Below are positions 34,278 to 42,901 of a DNA stretch of 64,000 nt, one piece after another. The notes below the pieces were generated by a model. It was given only the letters and a program-made list of their open reading frames with translations, did not search any database and had not been told where the DNA came from. The position numbers were made by a program, and so were the translations under genes. Every line of letters starts with the position of its first letter. Position 1 is the stretch's first letter. The stretch lies in NCBI GenBank assembly GCA_964529305.1, contig CAZGUX010000091.1, positions 1 to 64,000 on the forward strand. The letters are read 5' to 3'. Source of the stretch: CAZGUX01 sp964529305 (GTDB taxonomy: Bacteria; Acidobacteriota; Terriglobia; Bryobacterales; Bryobacteraceae).

Positions 34278-36200
34278 GTGGCGGGAAAAAGAATCAATCG
34301 GCGAGCGTTCCTTGCGGCAGGAACAGCGATCGTGGCTTCCACGAGTACACAGGCCGAAGCCAGTCCGAACTTGTTCGCTTTTTCAGGTGGCTCCGGCGGG
34401 GCCATGGAAGGAGCTTCTCTTTCCACCGGAGAGAAGAGGCTCAACAACCTTGTTTCGGAGCTGTTCCGCACCTCTTCCATTCGCAAGTCCGGCGGCTCCT
34501 TTCGGTTTGCCCGGCCCGCCAACGGTTGGATCTTGATTTCCGCCTCGCACAGGGGAAAAGGAAACCTCACCCTGCTCATTGATAACGAGCCGATCGAAAG
34601 CGCCGTCGCCGCCCAGGGTGACCGGGGCGGCGGAGTTGCGGAAGCGGTGCGCTTTGTCACGAAAGGCGAGCACCAAATCCGGGTGAAGTGCGAGCGCGGA
34701 ATGAGAGTCGACAGGCTCGTGGTTCGGGCCATACCCGAACTCATCGATTGCGGGCTGTTCGACCCCGCGATCAAAGCGTTCGGTCGTTACGACATGGACT
34801 TTCTCGCAAAGGACGTTCTGCCCAACATCACCACGTTGGAGGTCCCCAGCAATATCCATCTCCCGGAAGCGACCATCGAGAAGTGGCACCGTCAGGGGAA
34901 ACGGTTCATCCTCCAGGTCGGAATCAACCACCAGGCCCAGACCCCAAGCGACCACTTCAAGTACTGGGCTGAGATCCTGGACCGGAATCCTTTCGCTGAC
35001 GGAATCATCATCAATGAGTTCATCGTGAACACACCCTCGGCGGAATGGAATGTGCCATTCAGCGCGGAGCGGCAGAAACGGATCGATGAGGAAGGCCGGC
35101 GCACCCGCTCCTGTGAAGAAGCCCTCAAACAGTTGCGTGCCGACCCCCGTTACCGGGACAAGGCGGTTCATGCCTACATCGGCGGCAGCGGCAAGAAGCT
35201 GAACGAGGAGGTCATCGGCCCCACATTTGTGCAAACCCTGATCGATTGCCGCTATCCCATAGCCCTCGAACGCTACCTGTTCGAGCGGTCAAGCGAGCAG
35301 AAATCGGAAGACGCCTTGCGGGAATTCGTCGATGGCATAGCCGATTGGGAGGCCAAGCGGCCGGGCGCCAAACAGAACATGGTCATCGCATTTGGCTTGT
35401 TCTCCATGCCACCCGGAGGCATCAACAAATTGCCCAACGTCGATTTCCACGTCTGGATGGACCGGCAGATGAACACCGTGGCCAATCACCCAACCTTGAC
35501 GCGCATCCGCGGCCTGAGCTGGTGGACATCCACACTCGCCGATGAGGAGACGGTGCGGTTTGTCGGAAAGCTCTACCGGCACTATGGGATCGAAGGTAGA
35601 ACGGACATGCTGACCAGGGATCCTCTGTTTCTAACGCACATCCAAAACGCCGATTTCGAGAGGGGAACCGAGGGCTGGACTCTGCATTCGGCCGAGGAGA
35701 ACGCCACCCGGCCAGGAAGTTTCCCGCGATATGGCCGGATCGAGGGGCGGTATATGGGCCTCGGCCGCCCGGCCGATCCTGAACACATCGGTGACACGTT
35801 CCTGGTCATGAAGCGTAGCAAGAAGGGCCCCAACACGTTTTCGCAAACGATCGGGAACCTCAAACCGGGCCGGCTCTATTCCATGAAGATGTTCACCTGC
35901 GATTACAACGACCTGGTGAATCCAAGAAAGAAAACCAGCGAAGAAGCCGCCGAATTCGCGGGCCGGGTGGTCCTCGAAGGGGTTGACGTTGACCCTGCGA
36001 AGTCATTCATGGAGATGTATGCCTCCAACCCGGAGCCTCCCATCCCGGTCTGGATCACCTACCATTGGAAAGTCTTCCGGGCCAAGAGTGCCACGGCGAA
36101 ACTCATCGTCTCGGACTGGAAGGACGATAGGCAACCAGAAGGCCCCTTCGGCTTGGAGCAGACCTTCAATTTTCTGGAAATTCAGCCGTACCACGAGTGA
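34278..36200 (+). CDS. Large Tat-exported protein of unknown function
   Basis: A 640-residue protein with a KRINRRAFLAAGTAIVAST Tat signal. A first beta-rich domain (about 50-160, with GWILISASHRGKGNLTLLIDN) resembles a carbohydrate-binding jelly roll. The middle (about 170-440, with FILQVGINHQ, GIIINEFIVN and MVIAFGLFSMPPG) has a TIM-barrel-like strand pattern with acidic residues. The C-terminal part (about 455-640, with NADFERGTEGWTLH) is another jelly-roll of the kind seen in surface glycan enzymes. This suggests an exported glycan-active enzyme, unproven. The GTG at 34278 begins the signal; a TTG at 34200 is an alternative. It sits among gene fragments. Confidence 0.7.
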   Translation: MAGKRINRRAFLAAGTAIVASTSTQAEASPNLFAFSGGSGGAMEGASLSTGEKRLNNLVSELFRTSSIRKSGGSFRFARPANGWILISASHRGKGNLTLLIDNEPIESAVAAQGDRGGGVAEAVRFVTKGEHQIRVKCERGMRVDRLVVRAIPELIDCGLFDPAIKAFGRYDMDFLAKDVLPNITTLEVPSNIHLPEATIEKWHRQGKRFILQVGINHQAQTPSDHFKYWAEILDRNPFADGIIINEFIVNTPSAEWNVPFSAERQKRIDEEGRRTRSCEEALKQLRADPRYRDKAVHAYIGGSGKKLNEEVIGPTFVQTLIDCRYPIALERYLFERSSEQKSEDALREFVDGIADWEAKRPGAKQNMVIAFGLFSMPPGGINKLPNVDFHVWMDRQMNTVANHPTLTRIRGLSWWTSTLADEETVRFVGKLYRHYGIEGRTDMLTRDPLFLTHIQNADFERGTEGWTLHSAEENATRPGSFPRYGRIEGRYMGLGRPADPEHIGDTFLVMKRSKKGPNTFSQTIGNLKPGRLYSMKMFTCDYNDLVNPRKKTSEEAAEFAGRVVLEGVDVDPAKSFMEMYASNPEPPIPVWITYHWKVFRAKSATAKLIVSDWKDDRQPEGPFGLEQTFNFLEIQPYHE

Positions 36201-36401
36201 CGCGAAAGCGTGATGGCGGGCGCCGGGGCACAGGACCCGCGGAAGACCGGGGCGGGATGTCTCAGATTGTTTGAGACGAAGTCAGGCTTCCCAGGTTTCC
36301 ATCTTGAGTAACCACGACACCTTACGGACGCGGAAGCAGTTCAACGGCAGCGCCTTTTATGCCCCGATCGTGGTTGTCCCCAGAACACGACACGCTGCAG
36401 G

Positions 36402-36728
36402 TTAGATCTGTCGAAGGGCGTTGAGGTATGTTGTGTTCGCGCCGAGCGCCGATCGGGCTTCGGTCGCCGTGAGCTGTTCGAGGTCTTTGCGGTGCTGCTG
36501 GAATTCGCGCCAACCATGCCCGCATCCCGGGCAGGCGACTCCCTCAGGGAAGTGTTCGGGCTCGTTGTTTTGGAGGTGTTGCAGGCGCGCCCTGATGCGG
36601 CGCTCCTTAGCCTCGTACTTCAGGATTTCTGAGGCAGCCTCTTCTCGCGCTAAATCCGAAAGTTCTTTCTCACCATCCAGGTACCCGGCGAGCCCGCGAT
36701 GGCATTCCCGACAACGATTGACCGGCAT
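36402..36728 (-). CDS. Small protein with two CxxC-type zinc knuckles and a coiled coil
   Basis: A 108-residue protein starting MPVNRCRECHRGLAGYLDGE, with a first CxxC pair (CREC), a charged helix of about 40 residues (LAREEAASEILKYEAKERR), and a second pair in VACPGCGHGWREF. Two pairs separated by a helical hairpin resemble C4-type regulator-like zinc proteins, but I do not recognise the family. The ATG at 36728 is the natural start. Its neighbours are gene fragments, so it may be part of an acquired or decaying segment. Confidence 0.55.
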   Translation of the reverse strand: MPVNRCRECHRGLAGYLDGEKELSDLAREEAASEILKYEAKERRIRARLQHLQNNEPEHFPEGVACPGCGHGWREFQQHRKDLEQLTATEARSALGANTTYLNALRQI

Positions 36729-36819
36729 TCGCTATAGCTTATCCCTTCTGATCTCGGCCGCGTTGCCCGGCCTCTTCCTCAGTGCGCGCGGGTAGCGTCG
36801 GTTCTACCATCAATTGTTC

Positions 36820-37104
36820 TCAACGGTTGGTTCTGGTGGGTATTCCCTGTCGCCGGTCGAGTACGACATGAGAGAGCTCGGCATCTTCGGTGCTGTGATT
36901 GTGGATTTGGTGCGGCAGGCCGCCAGGGATCGCCAGCGCGTCCGTGGCGTCGAGAGAGAATGTTTTGTCGCCCGCACGAACTTCCACGCTTCCCCTGACC
37001 AGGTAGATGACCTCGTCAGCATTCGGGTGACGATGCGCCTCGCCGGAACGTCCGGGCATCGATAGCCAGAGCAATCTGAGACAGTCTGTCCCCGTCTGCC
37101 CCAA
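36820..37104 (-). pseudogene. Cupin-domain fragment without a clear start
   Basis: Reads as a single cupin with the metal motif HRHPNADEVIYLV, a G-S-V-E-V strand, and IPGGLPHQIHNHS as second motif, ending at 36820. The frame opens after an in-frame TAA near 37136 and has no ATG before the one at 37059, which would cut into the first strand; a TTG at 37104 is the only earlier start. Small sugar- or auxin-type cupins are usually longer at the N-terminus, so I treat this as 5'-truncated. It could still be expressed as a short cupin. Confidence 0.5.
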
Positions 37105-37142
37105 AAAAGAGACGCCGAAACTGGCCTCGATTAGTTAGTTCT

Positions 37143-37292
37143 GGCCCGTATCTGTCGGTGGCGCAGGGGCGGTTTACAAGCCCGCATCCCCCAGTCCTTG
37201 ATCAGTCCGAAGACCACCCGCAGAGGCGGAATCTTTACAGCTACGTTCGCAACAATCCGTTGAGGTTCATCGACCCGACCGGACATAAGTAA
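37143..37292 (+). pseudogene. Rhs core C-terminal remnant
   Basis: An unstarted 49-codon frame ending in TAA at 37292 that reads GPYLSVAQGRFTSP, then RRNLYSYVRNNPLRFIDPTG and HK. This is the highly conserved end of the Rhs-repeat-associated core domain (consensus GRFTSPDP ... NRYSYVLNNPL-x-x-IDPTG). The rest of the Rhs protein and any toxin tip and immunity gene are missing, so this is the tail of a large deleted polymorphic-toxin or surface protein gene. It is too short to stand in an open-frame list. Confidence 0.8.
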
Positions 37293-37293
37293 C

Positions 37294-37327
37294 CCTGGGG
37301 ACGTCCACATTGTTGGACGTCCCCAGG
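37294..37327. terminator. Perfect 14-bp hairpin after the Rhs remnant
   Basis: CCTGGGGACGTCCA at 37294-37307 and its exact complement at 37314-37327 enclose a 6-base loop. It begins two bases after the Rhs stop codon. There is only a short T run after it (GGTTT), so it may be a terminator for the lost Rhs gene or a REP-type dispersed element that often follows such genes. Either reading predicts copies elsewhere in the genome. Confidence 0.6.
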
Positions 37328-37471
37328 TTTCATGGCCGGGTTCGGAAGAGCCGAAAGCGCCGGGCGGCCCGGAAGCGCCGGGCGACCAACAACGTCGCCG
37401 GCGCCACGTCGGGACCGCGATCCCATTCTTTTGGGCTTGCGCTCGGCGGTCTTCCCCTGGATGATGTTGCC
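37328..37471. other. Short leader region before the glycosidase-like gene
   Basis: About 140 bases with no gene of its own. The frame of the next gene is open through it, giving a very basic R/K-rich extension that I reject as coding. It contains a 12-base direct repeat (AAGCGCCGGGCG at 37355-37366 and 37373-37384). Presumably it holds the promoter of the gene at 37472. Confidence 0.4.
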
Positions 37472-40225
37472 ATGCACAGGCTGATTGGGGTTTGGCTCGC
37501 GTGTGGGACTCTGGCCGCCGCGGAGTTGCCGGTGAGGATTACCTGGGGGCACCAGTCCAAGGAAAGGGCTTCCTTTTCGGTTCGTCTGGCCGCCTCGTCG
37601 CCGCGGATCGAGATCCGGGATGTAGCGGGAATCGAACTCGAGGGCGGCGATGGACTCAGGGAAGCCGCGTGGCAGTCGACCGCGGGCGGCGGCGATGTCG
37701 ACGGCGTCCGCTTCCTCCTGCGATACGAGGCTCCCCCGGCGGAACGCCTGCAGAACCTCCACGTCATCTGGGCCGACCTGATCTCGGCGAGCGACGCCGA
37801 CACCGCGCGGCGTCTGCGCCTGGATCCCGCCCTTCGGCCCGGCGCGGCTAAGCTCACGGTCCTCTTGAATGCGCAGGGTACCCGGGGATTCTCCATCGAC
37901 GCGTCGCAACTCGAGCGCGAACGCGCGATGTGGGTCCCCGCCTACGACGTGTACGTCACGGCCGGCGATCCGCCGGTTGGCTTCGATCAGCATCAACAGC
38001 AACTGCGGGCGTGGAAGGGCCGTCGCGTCCTGGATCGCGTCCGCGGCGATCCGGAAGCGACCTACGAAGAGTACACCGCCAGGTGGGAAGACATGGGCCA
38101 CCCGGCGTACACGAATCCCAAGCCAAACGGGCCGGGTCACGTCATCTGCGTCACGTGGGATAGCGCGGTGCCCAAGTTCGGCATCGACCGGGCGGCCGGC
38201 GTCTGGAACGACTACGGCAACCCGGATCGCTTCCAGTTCTGGTTCGACTTCGGCGACCTCACGCAGGGGGTGCTGCGCACGTGGAAAAGCCAGTCCCTGA
38301 CGGACGGGCTGCCCGTGGTGCGAACCGTGATGGAACGCGATGGCGTGCGCTACGAGGTGGAACAGTTTGCCTACCCGCTCGAGGGACCTCCGGCCGAACG
38401 GCGCGGCAACATCGCCATGGTGCTGATGCAGCGCGTCCGCCTGACCGACCTGACCGGGCAGGCGCGCACCCTGCCGGTCACGCTGAATCATCGCCGCCGT
38501 TTGCCCCCGTATGAGTCGACCGAAAGCGTGTTGGAGCGGCGCGGCTCTCAGGCGGTGCTGCGGGCGGGAGCGCACCGCCAGGCGCTCCTGGCCGTCGATG
38601 GCCTGACCGGGGAAGCGGAGTGGAGCGGCACTCGCGACTATCAGCGCGACTTGAAGCGCATCGACGTCACCGTGTTCGTCGACCTGCCGGCCAACGGGAC
38701 GCGGGAACTGGTGGTCAAGCTGCCGTCGCCCGTGGCGCCGCCCGGCAAGATCGGCGTTCTGGAAAGTCTCAACTATGCGGAGACCCGCCAGGCGACCGTG
38801 AAGTTCTGGGGAGATGTGGTCGCCCGCGGCGCGCAATTCCGTGTGCCGGAAAAGATTGTCAACGATCTGTTCCGCGCCTCGCTGTGGCACGCACTGCGCC
38901 TGCCTCGGCGGCACGGAGGCGACGGAGCCCGCATCGACCTCCCCTACTCCAACTTCGCCTACTCGCAAACGGGCACGCCCTGGCCGGTGAATCAGGCCGT
39001 CTATGTCGACTACATGCTGTACGACCTGCGCGGCCATCACGGCATCTCGGCGGAGGAGATAGAAGCGCAGTATCGCGGCAATCAGGAACACGACGGCCAT
39101 CTGAACGGCGTGGCCAACTGGGTCTCGTACACGCCGGGCATGATGTACGCGGTCGCGCAGCAGTACCTGCTCACCCGCGACCGCGCGGCACTCGACCGGC
39201 TACTCCCCATGACCCTGAAGTCGGCCGAATGGTGTTTGACCGAACTAAAACGCGCGGCCGGCGGGTTGGTGGATGGCCCGCTCAACGATGGTACCGGGAC
39301 CGGAATCTGGGGATTCAATCAGGCCTACGTCTACGCAGGGCTGGAACGATTGGGCCGGGTGCTCGACCTGGTGGGCAACGCCAAAGCCGGCGAGGTGCTG
39401 TCGGCGGCGCGCACGTTGCGGCAATCCGTGGCGGCGGGATTCGGAGCGGCCTCCGCCCGCTCGACGCTCGTGCAGCTTCGCGATCATACCTGGATCCCGT
39501 ACGTTCCCTGCGACGCCAACACGCCGCGCCGGCTGCTGGAACAGTGGTATCCGGCCGATGTCGACACCGGCTCCACCCATCTCATCCGTTTGAAGGCCAT
39601 CCCGGCCGAAGGCGAACTGGCGGACTTCCTGCTCCACGACCACGAAGACAACCTGTATTGGAAAGGACTCGGCATCGCCAACGAACCGGTCTATAACCAG
39701 CAGGCGACGGCCTACCTGCTGCGCGACGACCCCAAAGCGGTCATCCGCGCGTTCTACAGCTATATGGCCAGCGCCTTCAGCCACACGGCGCTGGAACCCG
39801 TGGAGCATCGATGGACGCATGGGCAGTACTTCGGGCCGCCCAGCACCGACGGCGCGTGGTTCGAACTCTACCGCAACATGCTGCTGCGCGAGGTCGACGA
39901 TGCGACCCTGCTGATCGGGCAGGCCGCGCCACGACGTTGGCTCGAGAACGGCAAGTCGATTGAGGTGGAGCGGGCCCCCACGTATTTCGGACCCGTGACG
40001 TTCCGGATCGAGAGCCGCGCGGCCAGTGGCGAGATCCTGGCGGCGGTGGAGTTTGGCGGGCAGAACCGGCCGGCGGCGCTGCTGGTCCGGTTGCGGCATC
40101 CATCGTCGCGGCCGATGCGGTCGGTGACGGTCGACGGCAGACCGTGGAGCGACTTCGACGCGGGCAAGGAGTGGGTGCGGATTCCGAATCCCGGCCGCCG
40201 GATCGAGGTGACAGCGAGCTATTAG
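37472..40225 (+). CDS. Exported six-hairpin glycosidase-like protein
   Basis: A 917-residue protein with a short signal peptide (LIGVWLACGTLAAA). The first half is beta-rich (sandwich-type); residues about 470-780 form an alpha-rich region with regularly spaced helices and motifs WPVNQAVYVDYMLYDLRGHHG, GTGIWGFNQAYVYAGLERLG and WTHGQYFGPPSTDGAWFELYR, typical of (alpha/alpha)6 barrel glycoside hydrolases such as rhamnosidase-like families. A C-terminal beta domain closes it (SVTVDGRPWSDFDAG). I infer an exported glycoside hydrolase; the catalytic acids and substrate cannot be fixed by eye. The ATG at 37472 begins the signal peptide. Confidence 0.72.
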   Translation: MHRLIGVWLACGTLAAAELPVRITWGHQSKERASFSVRLAASSPRIEIRDVAGIELEGGDGLREAAWQSTAGGGDVDGVRFLLRYEAPPAERLQNLHVIWADLISASDADTARRLRLDPALRPGAAKLTVLLNAQGTRGFSIDASQLERERAMWVPAYDVYVTAGDPPVGFDQHQQQLRAWKGRRVLDRVRGDPEATYEEYTARWEDMGHPAYTNPKPNGPGHVICVTWDSAVPKFGIDRAAGVWNDYGNPDRFQFWFDFGDLTQGVLRTWKSQSLTDGLPVVRTVMERDGVRYEVEQFAYPLEGPPAERRGNIAMVLMQRVRLTDLTGQARTLPVTLNHRRRLPPYESTESVLERRGSQAVLRAGAHRQALLAVDGLTGEAEWSGTRDYQRDLKRIDVTVFVDLPANGTRELVVKLPSPVAPPGKIGVLESLNYAETRQATVKFWGDVVARGAQFRVPEKIVNDLFRASLWHALRLPRRHGGDGARIDLPYSNFAYSQTGTPWPVNQAVYVDYMLYDLRGHHGISAEEIEAQYRGNQEHDGHLNGVANWVSYTPGMMYAVAQQYLLTRDRAALDRLLPMTLKSAEWCLTELKRAAGGLVDGPLNDGTGTGIWGFNQAYVYAGLERLGRVLDLVGNAKAGEVLSAARTLRQSVAAGFGAASARSTLVQLRDHTWIPYVPCDANTPRRLLEQWYPADVDTGSTHLIRLKAIPAEGELADFLLHDHEDNLYWKGLGIANEPVYNQQATAYLLRDDPKAVIRAFYSYMASAFSHTALEPVEHRWTHGQYFGPPSTDGAWFELYRNMLLREVDDATLLIGQAAPRRWLENGKSIEVERAPTYFGPVTFRIESRAASGEILAAVEFGGQNRPAALLVRLRHPSSRPMRSVTVDGRPWSDFDAGKEWVRIPNPGRRIEVTASY

Positions 40226-40267
40226 ACAGTGCGGCGAGCCCACCCAGCCAATCCGCCGGTGCCGCTG

Positions 40268-41365
40268 TCAGACTCCCGCCGCCTGCATCGCTGCCCGGAT
40301 GTAGCCCAGGGTGAACGCGATCCCGGCATGCCACGGCCCTGGCGCCGTCACTCGCGGGGAGTGATCCGGGATCAGAATCCCCTCATACCCGGTCTCTTTG
40401 TAGATCCGCAGGCATTTCAGCATATCGACGTCCCCTTCATCGATGAACGTCTCGTCGAAGTTGGTTGGGAATTCGCCGCGCACGTTCCGGAAATGCACGT
40501 AGAAGATCTTCTTGCGCTCGCTGAAAAATCGGATCGCGTCGTAGACGCTGCCGCCCATTTCCGTGACCGTGCCCTGGCAGAATTCGAACCCGTGGTTCTT
40601 CGACGGAATCAGGTCCGCGAACCGGCGCATCGCCGCATGCGACACCAACAGGCGCCCCGTCCCGCGCAGCACCGGAACCGGCGGGTCGTCGGGGTGCGCA
40701 CCCATGCGAACGCCCGCCTCTTCCGCGACGGGAATCACCCGCCGCAGAAAATACTCGAGTCGGGCCCACATCTCCTCCTGGCTGACCTCGCCCAGCGTGC
40801 CCGTGGCCGCCGGATCGTATTTGACGCCCCATAGCTCGCCATTGGGAAGTTGCGGCGCATCCTTGACGCGGCTGTAGTCGAAGCTCTTGATCCCGGCGTC
40901 GCCGCGGCCTCCGCCCGAGTTGTAGGCGCGCCAGTGGCCCCACACGGACGCCAGGCTGAAGTAGTAGCCCATGATCGGGATACCCGCTTTCCCCATGTTC
41001 CGAACGGTCTTTTGCACGTTCGCGATCTGCTGGTCGCGCCCGGCGCGGCCCAGCAGCACCTGGTGCCAGTGCAGAATCGGGAAGTTCTCGAGAGCCTCCA
41101 ACTCCAGTCCGTGGGAGTTGACATACTTCTTGAGTTCGCGCAACCCGTCGAGTTCCCAAAACCCGTTGCCCGGAACTTTCGGCGTGTGCGCGACTACGTG
41201 CGTCACGCCCAACTGGCGGACAAACCGAAGGTCGTCGTCATTGATCCGCTCGGCGGTTAGCCCGATGCCGAGACGGATGGGGGAGAGTTTTCGGCCGGAG
41301 ATGGCGAGGGGCGCCTGCGCCAGAACGGGCGCGGCGGTCAGGAAGGAGCGGCGGGGGAGTGCCAT
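40268..41365 (-). CDS. Exported mannonate-dehydratase-like TIM barrel (UxuA family)
   Basis: A 365-residue enzyme of the mannonate dehydratase family, which removes water from D-mannonate in hexuronate breakdown. After a PRRSFLTAAPVLAQA export signal, the barrel carries the expected motifs: ELEALENFPI, GIPIMGYYFSL, MGAHPDDPPVPV with metal ligands, FCQGTVTEMGG, and FYVHFRNVRG near the end. Cytoplasmic UxuA lacks a signal, so export is odd. It is convergent with the glycosidase-like gene, so the two may act on the same plant-type polysaccharide, which is inference. Confidence 0.82.
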   Translation of the reverse strand: MALPRRSFLTAAPVLAQAPLAISGRKLSPIRLGIGLTAERINDDDLRFVRQLGVTHVVAHTPKVPGNGFWELDGLRELKKYVNSHGLELEALENFPILHWHQVLLGRAGRDQQIANVQKTVRNMGKAGIPIMGYYFSLASVWGHWRAYNSGGGRGDAGIKSFDYSRVKDAPQLPNGELWGVKYDPAATGTLGEVSQEEMWARLEYFLRRVIPVAEEAGVRMGAHPDDPPVPVLRGTGRLLVSHAAMRRFADLIPSKNHGFEFCQGTVTEMGGSVYDAIRFFSERKKIFYVHFRNVRGEFPTNFDETFIDEGDVDMLKCLRIYKETGYEGILIPDHSPRVTAPGPWHAGIAFTLGYIRAAMQAAGV

Positions 41366-41414
41366 GGCGATCCATTCTAACCGGCCGTTCGCGCGATTCT
41401 CCTCACCAGGCCGG

Positions 41415-42263
41415 TCACTGGTTAAGAAGCAGCGTCATCGACACCGATTCCTTGGTCTCGGCGAAGTCCGCGGCTTCCAGCAGCACCTGCATGGGGCTCG
41501 GGCGCGGAACCATCGTGAAGACAAAGGGGGGTGGATAGCCGCCAACAACCAGGTGTCTCAGCAAGTCCAATCCGGCGGGCTCAGTCGATTCGGTAGTCCG
41601 AAAATCGAGCACCAGCGTGTTGCCCGGCCACGTCGTCAACACCGCGTACGCTTCCAGCCGGCCGTCGCGATAAGCGCCCAATAGCTCCAGAAGGTTGTTG
41701 TTGTGCTTCAGAAAGTGGGGCTGGCGGATCCACATGTAGGGGCCCTCCATGAACGGCCCCCTCTCGGCGATCAGCCGATCCAACTCCAGAGGAACGATCG
41801 TCGAACCGCTTGTGACTTCCGGCAGGCGGGGCTCCCCGCTTTCCAGTTGGACCAGGACCTCGTCCGCGCGATAACCCAGCTTCTCGTAGATCCGCAGTGA
41901 ATCCCGGGTCCCCGCATCGGCATAAGCCCGCAGGTAGCCCTCTTTTCGCACCTGATCGAGGTAGCGATAAACCAGCGCCATGGAGATGCGGCCTTTCCGG
42001 AATTCGGGGACAACGCCCCAATAGAACGAGTACGCCTCCCGGGTGGCGGGCTGGACCGAATTGAGCAGCACGCCGGCAGCCTCGCCCCGAACATAGCCGA
42101 CGTAGGAGTGTTTGTAAGAGTAGTTCCAGAAACGGGAGAGGCCAAGAAACCGCACCCCATCCAGGTCGTACGCAAAAGGCATTGACCGGGAGGAGACGTT
42201 CATCACCTCGATGGCGTCCTCCAGGTTGGCCAAGCTCAAATGACGTGTGTCCGAGGACGACAT
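41415..42263 (-). CDS. Double-domain GNAT-type acetyltransferase-like protein
   Basis: A 282-residue protein with a clear GNAT region in the first 150 residues: YVRGEAAGVLLNSV, then the acetyl-CoA-binding PEFRKGRISMALVYRYLD with the R-x-G-x-x-A turn, and DAGTRDSLRIYEKLGY. The C-terminal half (EGPYMWIRQPHFLKH, TLVLDFR, VFTMVPRPSPMQVLLEA) has the shape of a second, degenerate GNAT fold. I take the ATG at 42263. It is the last gene downstream of rsmD on the same strand. Substrate unknown. Confidence 0.78.
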   Translation of the reverse strand: MSSSDTRHLSLANLEDAIEVMNVSSRSMPFAYDLDGVRFLGLSRFWNYSYKHSYVGYVRGEAAGVLLNSVQPATREAYSFYWGVVPEFRKGRISMALVYRYLDQVRKEGYLRAYADAGTRDSLRIYEKLGYRADEVLVQLESGEPRLPEVTSGSTIVPLELDRLIAERGPFMEGPYMWIRQPHFLKHNNNLLELLGAYRDGRLEAYAVLTTWPGNTLVLDFRTTESTEPAGLDLLRHLVVGGYPPPFVFTMVPRPSPMQVLLEAADFAETKESVSMTLLLNQ

Positions 42264-42336
42264 ACCGGAAGCCCGGATCCCGCTGGCGCCGAGTGTTCGA
42301 AACCCGTACGAGTATACACCAGACCGCTGGCTTCGG

Positions 42337-42900
42337 CTAAATCTGGGTTGCGACAAACCCGGGTTGCGGCTCGGCAGGTGGCCGATAGAACGTCAATGAA
42401 TTGTCTCCGTGGGTCAGGGTACGGGTCCGGTGCAGGACGCCGTAGTGGTCGCGAAGCCGCTGACGCCGGTCGTGCTGGACCACGACCAGGGGCGGCGGCT
42501 GCTCGCCCAGCGCCGACAGCGACAGTTCGTACTCGTTGGGGTGAAGATAGGGCGGATCCAGAAACACGATGTCTCCCGGGAAGCGCTCGAGCAGCGAGGC
42601 GGCCGGCCCGGCGGCGACTGTCGCGCGATCTTCGATCCCCAGGGCGCGGAGGTTTTCCCTGATCAATTCGACCCCGCGGTGGTGCTTCTCGAGAAACACC
42701 GCTCTGGCGGCGCCGCGGCTGAGCGCTTCGAGGCCGACGGCGCCCGTGCCGGCATAGGCGTCGACGAACACACAGCCTTCGACCGTTGGGCCGAGAACGT
42801 TGAACAGCGCCTGCCGGAGGATGTCCGGCGTCGGGCGCAGGCTGTGGCCGCGCGGCGTCTTCAACTGCCGCGACCGGAATTCACCCGCCGTGATCCGCAT
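42337..42900 (-). CDS. rsmD: 16S rRNA (guanine966-N2)-methyltransferase RsmD
   Basis: Methylates N2 of G966 in 16S rRNA during 30S assembly. The 187-residue protein opens with the family signature MRITAGEFRSRQLKTPRG, has the SAM-binding VDAYAGTGAVGLEALSRGA, and the catalytic DPPY near residue 115. The ATG at 42900 lies one base after the recG stop, so the two genes are one transcript. Confidence 0.94.
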   Translation of the reverse strand: MRITAGEFRSRQLKTPRGHSLRPTPDILRQALFNVLGPTVEGCVFVDAYAGTGAVGLEALSRGAARAVFLEKHHRGVELIRENLRALGIEDRATVAAGPAASLLERFPGDIVFLDPPYLHPNEYELSLSALGEQPPPLVVVQHDRRQRLRDHYGVLHRTRTLTHGDNSLTFYRPPAEPQPGFVATQI

Positions 42901-42901
42901 G

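Noticed and set aside
36259..36277. Small GTCTCA/TGAGAC hairpin after the 640-residue gene
   Set aside because: Only a 6-bp stem with no T run; too weak to call a terminator.
37241..39100. 619-residue minus-strand open frame
   Set aside because: Antisense of the glycosidase-like gene, with shadow-type composition.
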